DNA of 64,000 nucleotides from Periconia sp. R9002 (GCA_023627715.1 JAMAHW010000014.1:124001-188000); one strand, 5' to 3'. Shown: positions 35,557 through 46,438, numbered from the stretch's first letter. The notes: generated by a model not told the origin, from the sequence alone. A program made the numbers and translations.

Positions 35557-37123
35557 ATGGCCGCCTCCGCCAGTAGCAACCCAACGCCACCAAGTATATC
35601 ACCGGCGCCCTCGACCGTTCCCTCGCTCCAAAGTCAACCTGAAGTTGCTCCCGCCATCACTGCGCCTGCGCCCACAAATGCAACTGCAAACGCGCATCCA
35701 AATGGCGATGCCACCTTGAAGGTCAAAAAACCTACCATGACCTCTCGCATCAGCAGCATGTTCAATAAGAGGGACGAAGGCAGAGAGGCGACAAAGGCGG
35801 CCGAAAGGAATACTGCCACCAAACCCTCAAATGGCACTGTTGCGCGCCCTCCCCCAACGCGCCAACCCTCCGTTACGGCCTCGAAATCCAAGGATGGCAA
35901 CACCACTCCCTATCGTCGATTCTGGGTCAACGAAGACGGGTCGCACGAACATCATCTCAAGGTTGCTAAGCGCCAGGAAAAGCTGTCCGACATGTTCCAG
36001 AACCTGATGTTGGGCAAAAAGAAGGACATTCATAACGAGGATCAACCTCTTAGTCTGATGGCGAACTGGGTCGATGTCATGCGGAACGAAAAGGAGAAAC
36101 TCGCCGAGCAGAAAAATTCGGCCAGCAACCACACATCGCAGACGCTTGTGCAAAAGTACGGAAAGTGTCAGGAGGTCGTTGGCCGTGGCGCATTTGGAAT
36201 TGTTCGCGTTGCCCACAAGACGGACGCAAAGGATCCCAAGCGGGAGCATCTATACGCCGTCAAGGAGTTCAAGCAGCGTCCTGGGGAATCCGCCAAAAAG
36301 TATCAGAAGCGCCTGACCGCCGAGTTCTGCATCTCTTCGTCGATGCAGCATCCCAATGTCATCAACACCTTGGATCTCCTCCAGGACGACAAGGGCACCT
36401 ATTGTGAGGTCATGGAGTATTGTTCTGGAGGCGATTTGTACACCTTGGTGCTTGCTGCTGGCCAACTCGAGGTTGTCGAAGCCGACTGTTTCTTCAAACA
36501 ACTCATGCGCGGCGTGGAGTACATGCATGAAATGGGCGTAGCTCATCGTGACCTGAAACCCGAGAACCTTCTGTTGACCCAACACGGGTCTATCAAAATC
36601 ACGGATTTTGGAAATGGCGAATGCTTCCGTATGGCCTGGGAGAAGGAAGCCCACATGACCGCCGGACTTTGCGGGTCTGCGCCTTACATTGCTCCCGAAG
36701 AGTACGTGGATCGCGAATTTGACCCTCGCGCTGTGGACGTTTGGGCTTGTGGCATCATCTACATGGCCATGAGAACGGGCCGTCACTTGTGGCGAGTGGC
36801 ACAAAAGGGAGAAGATGAATTCTTCGATCGCTACCTCGAAGATCGGAAAGAAGAGTCTGGATACAAGCCAATTGAAGTGTTACGACGGGTACGTTTCTCG
36901 CCCTCCTCCCCTCCTCCTTATACACAAACTCGCTTTCCTATGTGTCTTGTTACCGTCTCACAAAGATCACCCTCACTAACAAATTGCGCAGCGACAATGC
37001 CGTAATGTCATCTACTCAGTTCTGGACCCCAATCCCACGCGTCGTCTCAACGCCCACCAAGTCCTGTTCTCTGAGTGGGTCAAGGAGATCAAGGTTTGTC
37101 ACGCTGGTAGCGAAGGTTTTTAA
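35557..37123 (+). CDS. Hal4/Sat4-type Ser/Thr protein kinase (NPR/Hal family)
   Basis: Two exons, 35557-36888 and 36992-37123, 487 aa. Residues 1-200 are Ala/Pro/Ser/Thr-rich and look disordered. The kinase domain spans about 201-475: VVGRGAFGIVRVAHK, Lys236 in YAVKEFKQRP, HRD 330-332 in VAHRDLKPENLLL, DFG 350-352 in ITDFGNGECFR, and APE-type YIAPEEYVDREFDPRAVDVWACGI. FDPRAVDVWACGIIY and the closing DPNPTRRLNAHQVLFSEWVKEIKVCHAG, supplied by the short second exon, match the fungal Hal4/Sat4-Hal5 group. These kinases stabilise K+ and nutrient transporters at the plasma membrane (Trk1/Trk2 in yeast). Without the splice the last 38 residues of the unspliced frame would be unrelated intron translation. 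Confidence 0.9.
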
Positions 37124-38158
37124 AAACAGCACGGGCACTTCAACGTCTCTCCTCTATGGCTCACATCCTGCTCGGCGATGTGACGAACCACTTTTCATTT
37201 GTTTGTTTTCAACCCATTTTCTACTGAGCGACTACGGATGACATACCCTTTCAGCATCATACAGCAGCATAGCGGGATCACGACTTTTCATAAATGCCTG
37301 TAGTGCCTGCACTTTTATTTTTCTCCCTTTTCCCTGGCGGAGTTTCTGCGGAAGCCTCTTAACGAAATCGGCGTTTCTGGACGACGAAGACATGAACGGG
37401 CAGCTATAGACTCGTAGAGGGTAGGCGGCGGTTTTTCAATGGCGGCGGGCGGATGTTATCGGGCTTCAGGTATGGGCGGGGGCGCTGATGTGTTCCTCGA
37501 TGGGTGATGGTCCATTTCCTCTACATTGTATTTGAGTTTCCCTCTACTCGTATTGGAGGACTTGTTCTGGTTATTCATCTCTTCTCCGCTTTTCTTTTTA
37601 TCTGCTCTCGGGTGATCACGGGCGCGGTACGGCGAGCTGACCATGGGATCATGCGGAAGCACAGTGGTATTCAACGACATACACATGTGCGGATCAATGG
37701 CATAAGCCGACGCTGCACGCGCTGTGGTGGCAAGGTAGCTTTGACGAGCCAATGGCATTCACGATTGCGTCTCTGGCGGATCTCGTGTCGTGAATCAATA
37801 ATTGTATATATGTGGCCAGATCCGGCGAGGGCTTTGGCATATACAAACTACATAGTTGGTTACATATGTAGTTTTCCAAATATGAGTACAAGTAATCATC
37901 GTTTGATTGCGGTGGTTGGCTTGGCGTCGGGGGTGGTGGCCTCGGCCGCCTGTCTCAATAAAGGACGAACAACGGGCGGTGAATTATTGTTCCTTGCTCG
38001 CACATCCCCTATGATTAACTACATTCTTACCCGGGTACCTACTTAGATTACCTGCACGCTTCCCACTCTCGAGTGCATACGTATATGTACAGGCCGCCGC
38101 TTCTACAGAGTCCGGACGATACCACGGCAGCCTGACCTGATTATCATGCGCCCGAGCA
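37124..38158. other. Intergenic Hal4-like kinase / SUN-domain gene
   Basis: A 180-codon open frame on the plus strand at 37,504-38,046 has no recognisable motif. Otherwise this is the 3' flank of the kinase and the promoter of the next gene. Confidence 0.4.
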
Positions 38159-41100
38159 ATGCTCACGATTGGTGCACCCCTCTACGAATGGGTTGTGTGC
38201 TTGCTTCTCCTGGGCAGCTTGTTGACGTGCACACTCGCACAGTCGACGAATAAGACTGCCTCCGCCGATACAACTCGTCTCCTCTCGTCTATTGTGCCCA
38301 CGACCACCGGTACTAAACCCGGCCCCGCCTCCGCCTCCTTCGCAGACTACACCTGTCCTGCTCGCACCATCAACTACATCACCCACACGCTTCCACAGCA
38401 ATGTCTCAGGACTGGTTGGCCAGCCACCGGCCATCCCAGTGCTACCGAAGCATTCGGGAATGGACAGACCGCCGCTCCTTCCGACGAACCAGCACCGTGG
38501 CTTAAGGAGAACGTTCTCGAGGGCGCACCGGCTCCAGAGCAAGATATCCAGACTTCGACACCGGAGCACCTAGCTTCCTTGACGACTTCTTTGACCACAG
38601 AGGATAGCGTTACAACCGGCACACAGGTCGAGGCCGAATCGGAAACAGACTCACCGCTTGACAATGCCAACTTTCTGTCTTTTGAGGAGTGGAAGAAGAG
38701 GAATCTAGTCCAAGCCGGCCAATCGCCCGACAGCGTGGGTCAAGGACGCGTAAACGCTGATGACCAGAGAGGTCGGCGGCGTCCGGTCAATGTCAACGCG
38801 TTGGATTCCTTGGGGGAAGAGGGCGAGATTGACTTGAATTTTGGTGGCTTTGGCTCGCCCGAGCAAGAAGATGCTGCATCAAGCAGTGGTGACCCCAATC
38901 AGGAGAATATGCACGAAACAGCATCCCTCGCCAATGGAGCTGATAAAGCGGCCCCTAGCTCCTGGGCACTCAGCAAAGACGCGGGCAAGACGTACAAAGA
39001 GCGCTTCAACTATGCCTCGTTTGACTGTGCCGCCACCGTCCTTAAAACCAACCCTAAAGCCAAGAGCACCTCATCCATTTTGGTCGAGAACAAAGATAGT
39101 TACATGCTCACTGAATGTGCTGCCGACAACAAGTACATCATCGTGGAATTGTGCGACGACATCCTTGTGGATACGGTCGTTCTTGCCAATTACGAATTCT
39201 TTTCATCCATGTTCCGGCATTTCCGTATCTCTGTTTCTGACCGCTATCCCGTGAAGGTGGATCGCTGGCGAGTTCTGGGGACTTTTGAAGCGCGCAATTC
39301 GCGCGATATTCAGCCCTTCCTCATCAAAGAACCACAGATATGGGCTCGATATGTGCGGATCGAGTTTTTGACACATTACGGTAACGAGTATTATTGCCCC
39401 ATGAGCTTGTTACGAGTCCATGGCACGACCATGATGGAACAATTCAGGCGCGAAGAAGAGCAGGCGAGAGGTGAGGATGATGCCGATGAGCCTATCGAAG
39501 TTGTTGCAGGTGAGCCAGTACAGAGTGCTGTTACCTACACCGAAAATGATGCCACAATTCCAGTAGAGCAGACTTCTGTGGATGACGAACAAAAGAATAT
39601 GTCTTATATCGTCGTGCAAGATTCACAGACAGCTGGCATTGCCACCAGTACATCACAGTCACAGGCTTCTGTCAACAGCGACACCGCTGGAACACAGCCC
39701 GCATCAGCGAAAGAACATGCAGAAAAAATCTCGAAGGCATCATCCGCTACACATTTGACAGATGTTACCGAGCAATCCGGGCCTGTTGACGAGAATCAAC
39801 TCATACTGGCCAAGTCAACTTCGGTTCACGCAGGACAAGCCGAAGTGCCTGATCCCGCACAAAACGCCACAAACAAGAGCATCATCGTGAATGATACTAA
39901 TGACGCCTCTCCCTTATCTCAAAATATTTCGGTAGCAAATGCGAATACTCTTTCGACCAGTTCTATACGTACTGCCGATACTAAGTCCACCGCAAGCGAG
40001 CCATCAAGCACTGCCTCAAACGGGGCATCCACCAAGACAGGCTCCGAGCCTGTCAAAGATGGTTCCCAGACACAAGTTTCATCTCATAAACCCGCCCAAA
40101 CGCAGCCCAACCCAGCAACACCCTCCACGCAAGAATCCGTCTTCAAGTCCATCCACAAACGTCTCCAGTACCTTGAGGCAAATAGCACACTCTCATTACA
40201 GTACATTGAAGAACAATCTCGCATTCTTCGAGACGCCTTCATCAAGGTGGAAAAGAGACAATTGCAGAAGACGGAATTCTTTTTGGATCATTTGAACAGT
40301 ACTGTGATGCAAGAGCTGAAAACATACCGTAACATGTATGACCAGTTATGGCAAAGTACCATTCTTGAGTTAGAGGGGATGAAGGAACGACAGAAGATTG
40401 AAGTTGGCGAGATTGGAGCCAGGCTGAGCATGATGGCCGACGAGCTCGTGTGGCAGAAGCGGATGGCCGTTGTTCAGTCCACCCTTTTGCTACTTTGTCT
40501 CGGTCTTGTCCTCTTCGTACGGTCGGGAACGCTGAATCCACAACCTGACGTACCCATAGCACAACAATTGGGCAGAACATATTCCAGCTTTTTCGAAACG
40601 CCTCCGCACAACAGGGAGCACACGAAAGGATCAAGGCATAGGAAGAGATTTCGAGATATGTGGCGAAGCGATACCTCTGTCGCACTCAGCGACCGTAGTG
40701 GGCAGCTCAGTGATGCAGTAAACGTAGCTTCCGATGCAGACACTTATAGCAGGCGCCGCAGTGCGGTGAACATGGATTACAGTCCTCCTACCCCAGTAAC
40801 ACCAGGCATGGCTTCCGATGCGGACAGGGAAATGAGCTTCTCTCGGGAAGCAATCAAAGCTGTCACGAACCATGACCAGGATGGTGGGTTGTTGACACCC
40901 ACTGAAGATGCAGAGGAGCAAAGTAAGCGATTACATGCGCTGGAGACACAATCCGGGCCTGCCACGCCTCGTGGGTCGCGAGATAACAGGCCTTCTTGGG
41001 AAGAAGTTGATCGCGCTGTCGACATGCTAAAGGCCGAGGCAAAGCATCAAGGGGGCATTGGTGGAAGGAGGAAACAGAAAAGAAGTCCTCTTGGAAGAGC

Positions 41101-41170
41101 AGAGAGCTATGATGGGACGAGGAGTGACTCGCCCGAAGACGATTGTCATGAAGACTACTTTATCACCTGA
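38159..41170 (+). CDS. SUN-domain ER membrane protein, Slp1/SUCO (osteopotentia) type
   Basis: Single exon, 1003 aa. A signal peptide (residues 1-27, hydrophobic core WVVCLLLLGSLLTCTLA) is followed by a Thr/Ser-rich lumenal stretch. SFEEWKKRNL (about 174) is the short motif that precedes the SUN domain in this family. The SUN domain at about 275-430 shows NYASFDCAATVLKTNPKAKS, DKYMLTEC-type KDSYMLTECAADNKYIIVELC (split) and WARYVRIEFLTHYGNEYYCPMSLLRVHG in parts. A long low-complexity linker, a coiled-coil stretch (about 660-760) and one transmembrane helix (about 772-790, LLLLCLGLVLFVRS) follow, then a basic Ser-rich cytosolic tail. In yeast, Slp1 with Emp65 protects soluble proteins from ER-associated degradation. 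The order signal-SUN-TM, with the SUN domain before the membrane helix, distinguishes it from nuclear-envelope SUN proteins. Confidence 0.92.
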   Translation: MLTIGAPLYEWVVCLLLLGSLLTCTLAQSTNKTASADTTRLLSSIVPTTTGTKPGPASASFADYTCPARTINYITHTLPQQCLRTGWPATGHPSATEAFGNGQTAAPSDEPAPWLKENVLEGAPAPEQDIQTSTPEHLASLTTSLTTEDSVTTGTQVEAESETDSPLDNANFLSFEEWKKRNLVQAGQSPDSVGQGRVNADDQRGRRRPVNVNALDSLGEEGEIDLNFGGFGSPEQEDAASSSGDPNQENMHETASLANGADKAAPSSWALSKDAGKTYKERFNYASFDCAATVLKTNPKAKSTSSILVENKDSYMLTECAADNKYIIVELCDDILVDTVVLANYEFFSSMFRHFRISVSDRYPVKVDRWRVLGTFEARNSRDIQPFLIKEPQIWARYVRIEFLTHYGNEYYCPMSLLRVHGTTMMEQFRREEEQARGEDDADEPIEVVAGEPVQSAVTYTENDATIPVEQTSVDDEQKNMSYIVVQDSQTAGIATSTSQSQASVNSDTAGTQPASAKEHAEKISKASSATHLTDVTEQSGPVDENQLILAKSTSVHAGQAEVPDPAQNATNKSIIVNDTNDASPLSQNISVANANTLSTSSIRTADTKSTASEPSSTASNGASTKTGSEPVKDGSQTQVSSHKPAQTQPNPATPSTQESVFKSIHKRLQYLEANSTLSLQYIEEQSRILRDAFIKVEKRQLQKTEFFLDHLNSTVMQELKTYRNMYDQLWQSTILELEGMKERQKIEVGEIGARLSMMADELVWQKRMAVVQSTLLLLCLGLVLFVRSGTLNPQPDVPIAQQLGRTYSSFFETPPHNREHTKGSRHRKRFRDMWRSDTSVALSDRSGQLSDAVNVASDADTYSRRRSAVNMDYSPPTPVTPGMASDADREMSFSREAIKAVTNHDQDGGLLTPTEDAEEQSKRLHALETQSGPATPRGSRDNRPSWEEVDRAVDMLKAEAKHQGGIGGRRKQKRSPLGRAESYDGTRSDSPEDDCHEDYFIT

Positions 41171-41695
41171 TGTATGGCATGATGGCACGACCGGTTTAGC
41201 TAATGGCGCTTTGGACGGAGTTTTGGCATTTGGCGGCAACTGCTGGGTAGTTGTAGTCCGGTTTAGCGTGTGGGGTATTAGGGGTTCTCTTTTTTTTTCT
41301 TTCAACGCGGTGTTGTGGATATTTTGGCTTTTGTATGCCAACAAATATACAGATGTACATATCAATGTAGTAATCCTCGAAAAAATCACTGAAGGATTGC
41401 ACAAAGGATACTGTTTGCAACTACACGCACATACGTACAGTGGTACATAGCTGGTAGGGAAAGGAAAAGGGCGGGGACAAACCTCGTGCCTCGGCATCGG
41501 CAACGCTGACAGGCTCCCCCGCAATGATGATTCGCAGGGACTAGCTTGGGTTTCGTCCATGCTTCTCTCCGTCTTCCTTCGCGTCAGCAGCTTCCACAGT
41601 ATATGTAGCCGCTCATGTCCTCGGGTTGCTTGTAGTTATTTATATCCCATTCAATCTTCTCCCTTCATCTCTCCCGTGTCATTGCTGCCACCATC
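41171..41695. other. Intergenic SUN gene / acyl-CoA dehydrogenase
   Basis: 3' flank and promoter. A T-run lies at about 41,289-41,299. Nothing else recognised. Confidence 0.4.
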
Positions 41696-43253
41696 ATGTC
41701 GGATCTCTTAGTCAACAGTCACAATGGCCACCTCTCAGCGAGTCAGCGTATACCAGCCATGGCTCGCCCCTTCGTAAGCGAAAGGGCAGCAAAGACGCTG
41801 GATCTTGTATGCATGCAACTGCTCCCCAACCCCAATCGATCCTGGAATTTGTTTCGCTGACATAAACACCTTTAACCCCATACATTAGGTCGAGAAGTTT
41901 GTCGAGGAAGAATGCATCCCCGCCGACGCCGTTTACCTCCGCCAGATCGGCGAGACTACCCAGGAGCGCTTCTCCGCACATCCGAGTATCATTGAAGATT
42001 TGAAGAAGAGGGCGAAGGAGTTGGGGTTGTGGAATATGTTTCTTCCGAAGAATCATTTCAAGGAGGGCGCTGGCTTTAGCAATTTGGAATATGGTCTCAT
42101 GGCTGAGTACCTGGGTAAAAGCCGGACAGCAAGCGAGGCTACCAACTGCGCAGCTCCGGATACGGGCAACATGGAAGTTCTGGCCAAGTATGGCAACGAA
42201 GCTCAGAAGAGGAGGTGGCTCGATCCGCTGCTGGACGGCAAGATTCGTTCTGCTTTTCTCATGACGGAGCCCCAGGTTGCGTCTAGCGATGCTACCAACA
42301 TTGAAATGACCATCAAACGAGAGGGCGACTCGTATGTTTTGAACGGCTCAGTATGTGCACTTACCCTCGATGTCTTTCCCCGTTTACGTACTCATACAAT
42401 TCCTTTGTAGAAATGGTGGTCCTCAGGCATTGGCGACCCACGCTGTGAAATCTACATTGTGCTTGGAAAGACAGATCCCAACAATTCCGACAAGTACAAA
42501 CAACAGTCCGTCATCTTGGTTCCTCACGACGTTCCAGGTATCACCATTCACCGCATGCTCTCCGTCTTTGGCTTCGACGATGCCCCACATGGTCATGGCC
42601 ACGTAACATTTACCAATGTGCGTGTGCCTGCGTCGAACATGGTGCTTGGTGAAGGCAGGGGCTTCGAGATTATCCAAGGCCGACTCGGTCCAGGGCGTAT
42701 TCATCACGCTATGAGAAGCATTGGCGCCGCGGAGAAAGCACTGGAATGGTTCCTTGCAAGAATCAACGATCCGAGAAAGAAGCCGTTCGGTGAGATGCTT
42801 AACAAACATGGAATCATGCTTGATCGTGTTGCCCGCAGCCGGATTGAGATCGATGCTGCCCGACTTGCCGTGTGCAATGCGGCCATCAAGATTGATGAGT
42901 CGGACGCCAAAGGTGCACTGAAGGAGATTGCGGAAGTCAAGGTATTGGTGCCCGACGTGCTTCTCACCGTCATTGACCGTGCCATTCAAGCGTACGGTGG
43001 CGCCGGTGTAAGTCAGGAGACACCGCTTGCTAGCATGTATTCCAACGGGAGGACGATGAGGATTGTCGACGGGCCGGATGAGGTACATCTGCTGCAGCTG
43101 GCCAAGAACGAGAACAAGAGAGGGCCGGCGCACAAGAAGAGGCTAGAGGCGCAAAAGTTGAAAGGCGAGCAACTGTGTAAAAAGTACGGTATCGAGCCCA
43201 AAGATCCATTGTTTTTGGGGCGCTCGACCGGAGAGGGGAAGAGCAAGCTGTAG
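41696..43253 (+). CDS. Acyl-CoA dehydrogenase (ACAD10/11-like) with peroxisomal PTS1
   Basis: Three exons, 41696-41806, 41889-42350 and 42411-43253, 471 aa. The FAD-dependent acyl-CoA dehydrogenase fold is visible as an N-terminal helical part (LWNMFLPKNHFKEGAGFSNLEYG), the middle strand motif SAFLMTEPQVASSDATNIE, then NGSKWWSSGIGDPRC created by the second splice. The C-terminal helices include GPGRIHHAMRSIGAAEKALEW and YGGAGVSQETPLASMY. The closing RIVDGPDEVHLLQLAKNE is the pattern of the ACAD10/11 branch. These flavoenzymes catalyse the first step of beta-oxidation; this branch favours long or branched or 4-hydroxy acyl chains in other organisms. The protein ends in Ser-Lys-Leu, a canonical peroxisomal targeting signal, which places it in peroxisomes rather than mitochondria (inference from sequence). 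Confidence 0.93.
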
Positions 43254-43571
43254 AAATTGAAATCAAGGCGAAAAGCCATGTATTTTCTGCAAACTGTACA
43301 AATATCTTGTTCTACACGACTACATAGTTAAATGCATTATGTGTGTCTATAGCAGATGACAAGACGAACGGGTGATCCGAGCGTGCCTTGGCGTAGTACG
43401 TGTAGCTAGCTACCTAATCAAGCAATAAGTTACTTACTTAGTTAGCTAGCACGGGTGAAACGTGGGTGTACTGTACATACAAAACAAGCACGCCATTGTC
43501 GCATGGCGTTGCGACATAACTACCGTACATAGTCAAGGGAACTGCACAGTTCGCTTGCTTGATTGAACCTC
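43254..43571. other. Short intergenic region
   Basis: 318 bp of 3' flank and promoter with repeated TAGCTAGC / TTACTTACTTAG words near 43,402-43,452. Confidence 0.4.
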
Positions 43572-44441
43572 ATGTCGTCGTATAATCACCAAGATAAAGG
43601 AGACCATGAACTGTTTTCAGTGCGACGGCAGACAGACGAGGACAGCCAGGATGAGGAAGAGGTAGAGGTAGAGGAAGAGGAAGATAACGACGACAACAAC
43701 AAGGCTGGCAATGACGATTTTTCGGATGACGGCGACGGAGAGCTCGATTTTGAACAGCACACGGCAAGGACACTGTTCCCACCATTCTACAATCGACCGC
43801 CGACACCGCTGCCGCCTTCACCCTCACTGACATCGCTTCTCCGGCCGACCTTCAGTACGACGACGTCGCGGCCAGCGACACCAGACTCATCCGATGTCGA
43901 TGTGCAACTCGACATAGACGTGGATTCTGCGGCCAACCTGGCAAGCATCACCAAGTCTGCGCGGCGTGCTGCCCCCGTGCCTCGCGCGTCACCCAAGATC
44001 CCCACCTATGAGTACTACGGCTTTGCCATGTACCTCGCGAGCTGTGCGGCATTTTTGCTGTACATTGTGTGGGCCTATGTCCCCGCGCCCGTGCTGCATC
44101 AGATGGGCATTCACTACTATCCCAACCGGTGGTGGGCGCTAGCCGTGCCCTGCTGGCTCTCAGTGCTGGTCGTCTACATCTACTTTGCGCTGGCCAGTTA
44201 CAACACCACCCGTCTGACGCTTCCATTGCCTAGCTACGAGAACCTGGTCGACGAGACGGGCCATGTTGCAGTTGTTGACCACCGCACACTCACCATTGCA
44301 ACCCACGACACGCCCGACCCGCATCGGTTCCCTCCAGACCATCACGTCGATTGGACAAGCTACTGGGCTGTGAGTACCGATGCCGTTCTCGATGTGCCAA
44401 TCGGCGGCGTGTGCGAGGTACTATACGGGAGTGGAGACTGA
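43572..44441 (+). CDS. GPI-GlcNAc transferase subunit PIG-P (Gpi19)
   Basis: Single exon, 289 aa from ATG 43572. The C-terminal half is a PIG-P domain: helix 1 at 149-170 (YGFAMYLASCAAFLLYIVWAYV), loop HQMGIHYYPNRWWALAVP, helix 2 at 189-209, then LPLPSYENLVDE and the closing DVPIGGVCEVLYG, all family features. PIG-P is a small ER-membrane subunit of the complex that adds GlcNAc to phosphatidylinositol, the first step of GPI-anchor synthesis for cell-wall proteins. Human and yeast proteins are only about 140-160 aa; here residues 1-140 are an added acidic, Pro/Ser-rich and probably disordered cytosolic extension (DEEEVEVEEEEDNDDNN). Extensions of this kind occur in filamentous fungi. Confidence 0.92.
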   Translation: MSSYNHQDKGDHELFSVRRQTDEDSQDEEEVEVEEEEDNDDNNKAGNDDFSDDGDGELDFEQHTARTLFPPFYNRPPTPLPPSPSLTSLLRPTFSTTTSRPATPDSSDVDVQLDIDVDSAANLASITKSARRAAPVPRASPKIPTYEYYGFAMYLASCAAFLLYIVWAYVPAPVLHQMGIHYYPNRWWALAVPCWLSVLVVYIYFALASYNTTRLTLPLPSYENLVDETGHVAVVDHRTLTIATHDTPDPHRFPPDHHVDWTSYWAVSTDAVLDVPIGGVCEVLYGSGD

Positions 44442-44836
44442 TTTCTCTCTTATCGATCGCTCCACTAGTTACTATATGGGGCAAAAGGGAAAAAAAATAA
44501 TCATGACACTGCAGTCTGCCCCTCATATTCTAGATAGGCTATCCTTGATCTCGACTACTGCATGTTAGCTGCCCCGCTCCCGCTACAGCAATCCCAGCTT
44601 GTGATTTCTGCAAACATCCTCACTTATCCTTACATATGCGTATCCGTCAACATTATATAAGAGCAATGCCTATCTCCGCTGCCCTCGCATAGGACTATAT
44701 ATCCGTGTTCGGCACCTATTGCCGGCCCCTCCCGCGTGTATTCAACAAAAGGAAGCCTATCTTCCTGCTTCGCTCCGTTTGCTCTTCGTCCTCCACCTCT
44801 GTTTTCCCCTCTGTCAATTGCCAAGTGACCAACGCG
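44442..44836. other. Intergenic PIG-P / phosphatase-like gene
   Basis: 395 bp. A pyrimidine-rich stretch at about 44,755-44,815 precedes the start codon of the next gene, as expected of a fungal leader. Confidence 0.45.
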
Positions 44837-46438
44837 ATGCATTTCGCTACTCCCCTGTCCCTTTTGACATTCGTGACTTCCGCCCACGCGGTCGAAACAA
44901 TCTTGGGAGCTTATGTATTCCACCGCCATGGCGACCGCACTCCAAAGGCTCTAGCTCCCACTGAACTGACTGCTTTGGGCTACGAGGAAGTTTACAGTTC
45001 AGGTCAATATTTCCGGTCGCGTTATCTAAATGGCTCTTCCAAGATCAATGGCATCAGTGAGGACAACGTCAAGCTCGCTCAACTTGAAGTGACTGCCCCA
45101 GCGGACAACGTCTTGCAAAGCTCAGCCATGGGATTTCTACAGGGTCTCTACCCACCTGTGCAGACTGTCCAAACTCTCGCCAATGGCAGAAGTGTACAAG
45201 CTCCCATGGATGGTTACCAGCTCATCCCCGTCAACACAGTCGAGACGGGAGCCGGAAGTGAAGACAACAGCTGGCTCCAGGACGCCTCATCCTGCACCAA
45301 CGCCAAAGCCTCATCCAACCGATTCTTCACTTCGCAAGAATACACCTCCTTGCTGGAATCCACGAAACCATTCTTCCAATCCCTCGTCCCCGTAGTCAAC
45401 AACACCTTGGACGCAAACGACGTCACCTTCAAGAACAGCTACGTCGTCTACGACCTAATCCACGTAGCCGAAATCCACAACCAGTCCATCCAATCCTCCA
45501 ACCTCCTCACCAACGCCACCCTCTCCCAACTCCGCACCCTCGCCGACGCGCACGAATGGGGCCTCGCGTACAACACGTCCGATACGGCGCGCGCCATCGC
45601 GGGCATGCAGCTCGCCGGCGAGATCCTCGACTACATGAACAGCACCATCGAGTCCGCCCGCAAAGGCTCCTCGGCCAACAAACTCGGCATCCAGTTCGGC
45701 GCCTACGCCACCTTCCTCTCCTTCTTCGGCCTCGTCAGCCTCCCCAAGGTCAGCGCGGATTTCACGGGGATCCCGGATTACGCGAGCTCCATGACGTTTG
45801 AGCTCTTCACCAATGCCGACGTGTCGAAGGCGTTCCCTGCGAATGAGGATTTGCAGGTGCGGTTCTTGTTCCATAATGGTACCGCCTCGAATACCAGCCA
45901 GCCGACTGCGTACCCGTTGTTTGGCGGCGACAGCAAGGAGGTTTCGTGGAGTGACTTTTCGAAGGGGTTGGGCAAGTTCGCTGTCTCGGTATGTAGTATT
46001 CCTCTCCTCCTGCATCCCCCTAAACTCCCACCTTCCATGGTGATGTTTGTTCCCCAAGAATGCATCCATCACTCAATCCATCCCTTCTATCTACAACTAG
46101 CCAAACCCCTGAAATACACACCCAACTAACAATTTCCTCCCCAGACGACAAAGCAATGGTGCACCGTATGCGGCAACACCGCCGGAGTGTGTGCGCAGTA
46201 CGCGTCCAACAACAACGACGCCGCCCACAACAACAGCAACAACAGCGAAAAACAGAGCAGTGCCCACGGTTCCGTGTCTCCTGCGATTGGTGGCGTCATT
46301 GGTGCCTTTGTCACGCTGGCTGTCGTGCTCGGTGCGTTGGCGGGTACCATGTTGTTTGGAGGGTTCACCCTCGTTCGCAAGAAGGCGTTGCGGGAGAGTG
46401 GTGCTGCTGCCGCTGCTGAAGGTAAGACGGAGGCTTGA
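44837..46438 (+). CDS. Secretory histidine acid phosphatase-like membrane protein, altered catalytic motif
   Basis: Two exons, 44837-45988 and 46145-46438, 481 aa. A signal peptide (1-18, MHFATPLSLLTFVTSAHA) precedes the histidine phosphatase motif FHRHGDRTP (RHGDR at 30-34). Several N-glycosylation sequons follow (for example NTS and NGT). The region where the second catalytic His-Asp pair normally lies reads GIQFGAYATFLSFFGL (about 283-298), so HD appears replaced by AY. The Cys-rich segment QWCTVCGNTAGVCAQY after the intron leads to an Asn-rich linker and one C-terminal transmembrane helix (about 431-457) with a basic stop-transfer RKK. It is therefore probably anchored to the plasma membrane or vacuole facing outward. 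The fold is certain; phosphatase activity is doubtful (see findings). Confidence 0.88.

Noticed and set aside
37504..38046. 180-codon plus-strand ORF between the Hal4-like kinase and the SUN gene
   Set aside because: No recognisable domain, low-complexity composition, and it sits in what should be 3' flank and promoter.
42423..43133. 236-codon open frame antisense to the acyl-CoA dehydrogenase
   Set aside because: It lies exactly opposite conserved coding sequence and has no family motifs. It is a by-product of codon bias.
45455..46072. 205-codon open frame antisense to the phosphatase-like gene
   Set aside because: Composition is a mirror of the strong third-position C bias of the sense gene at 45.4-45.75 kb. 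No motif.
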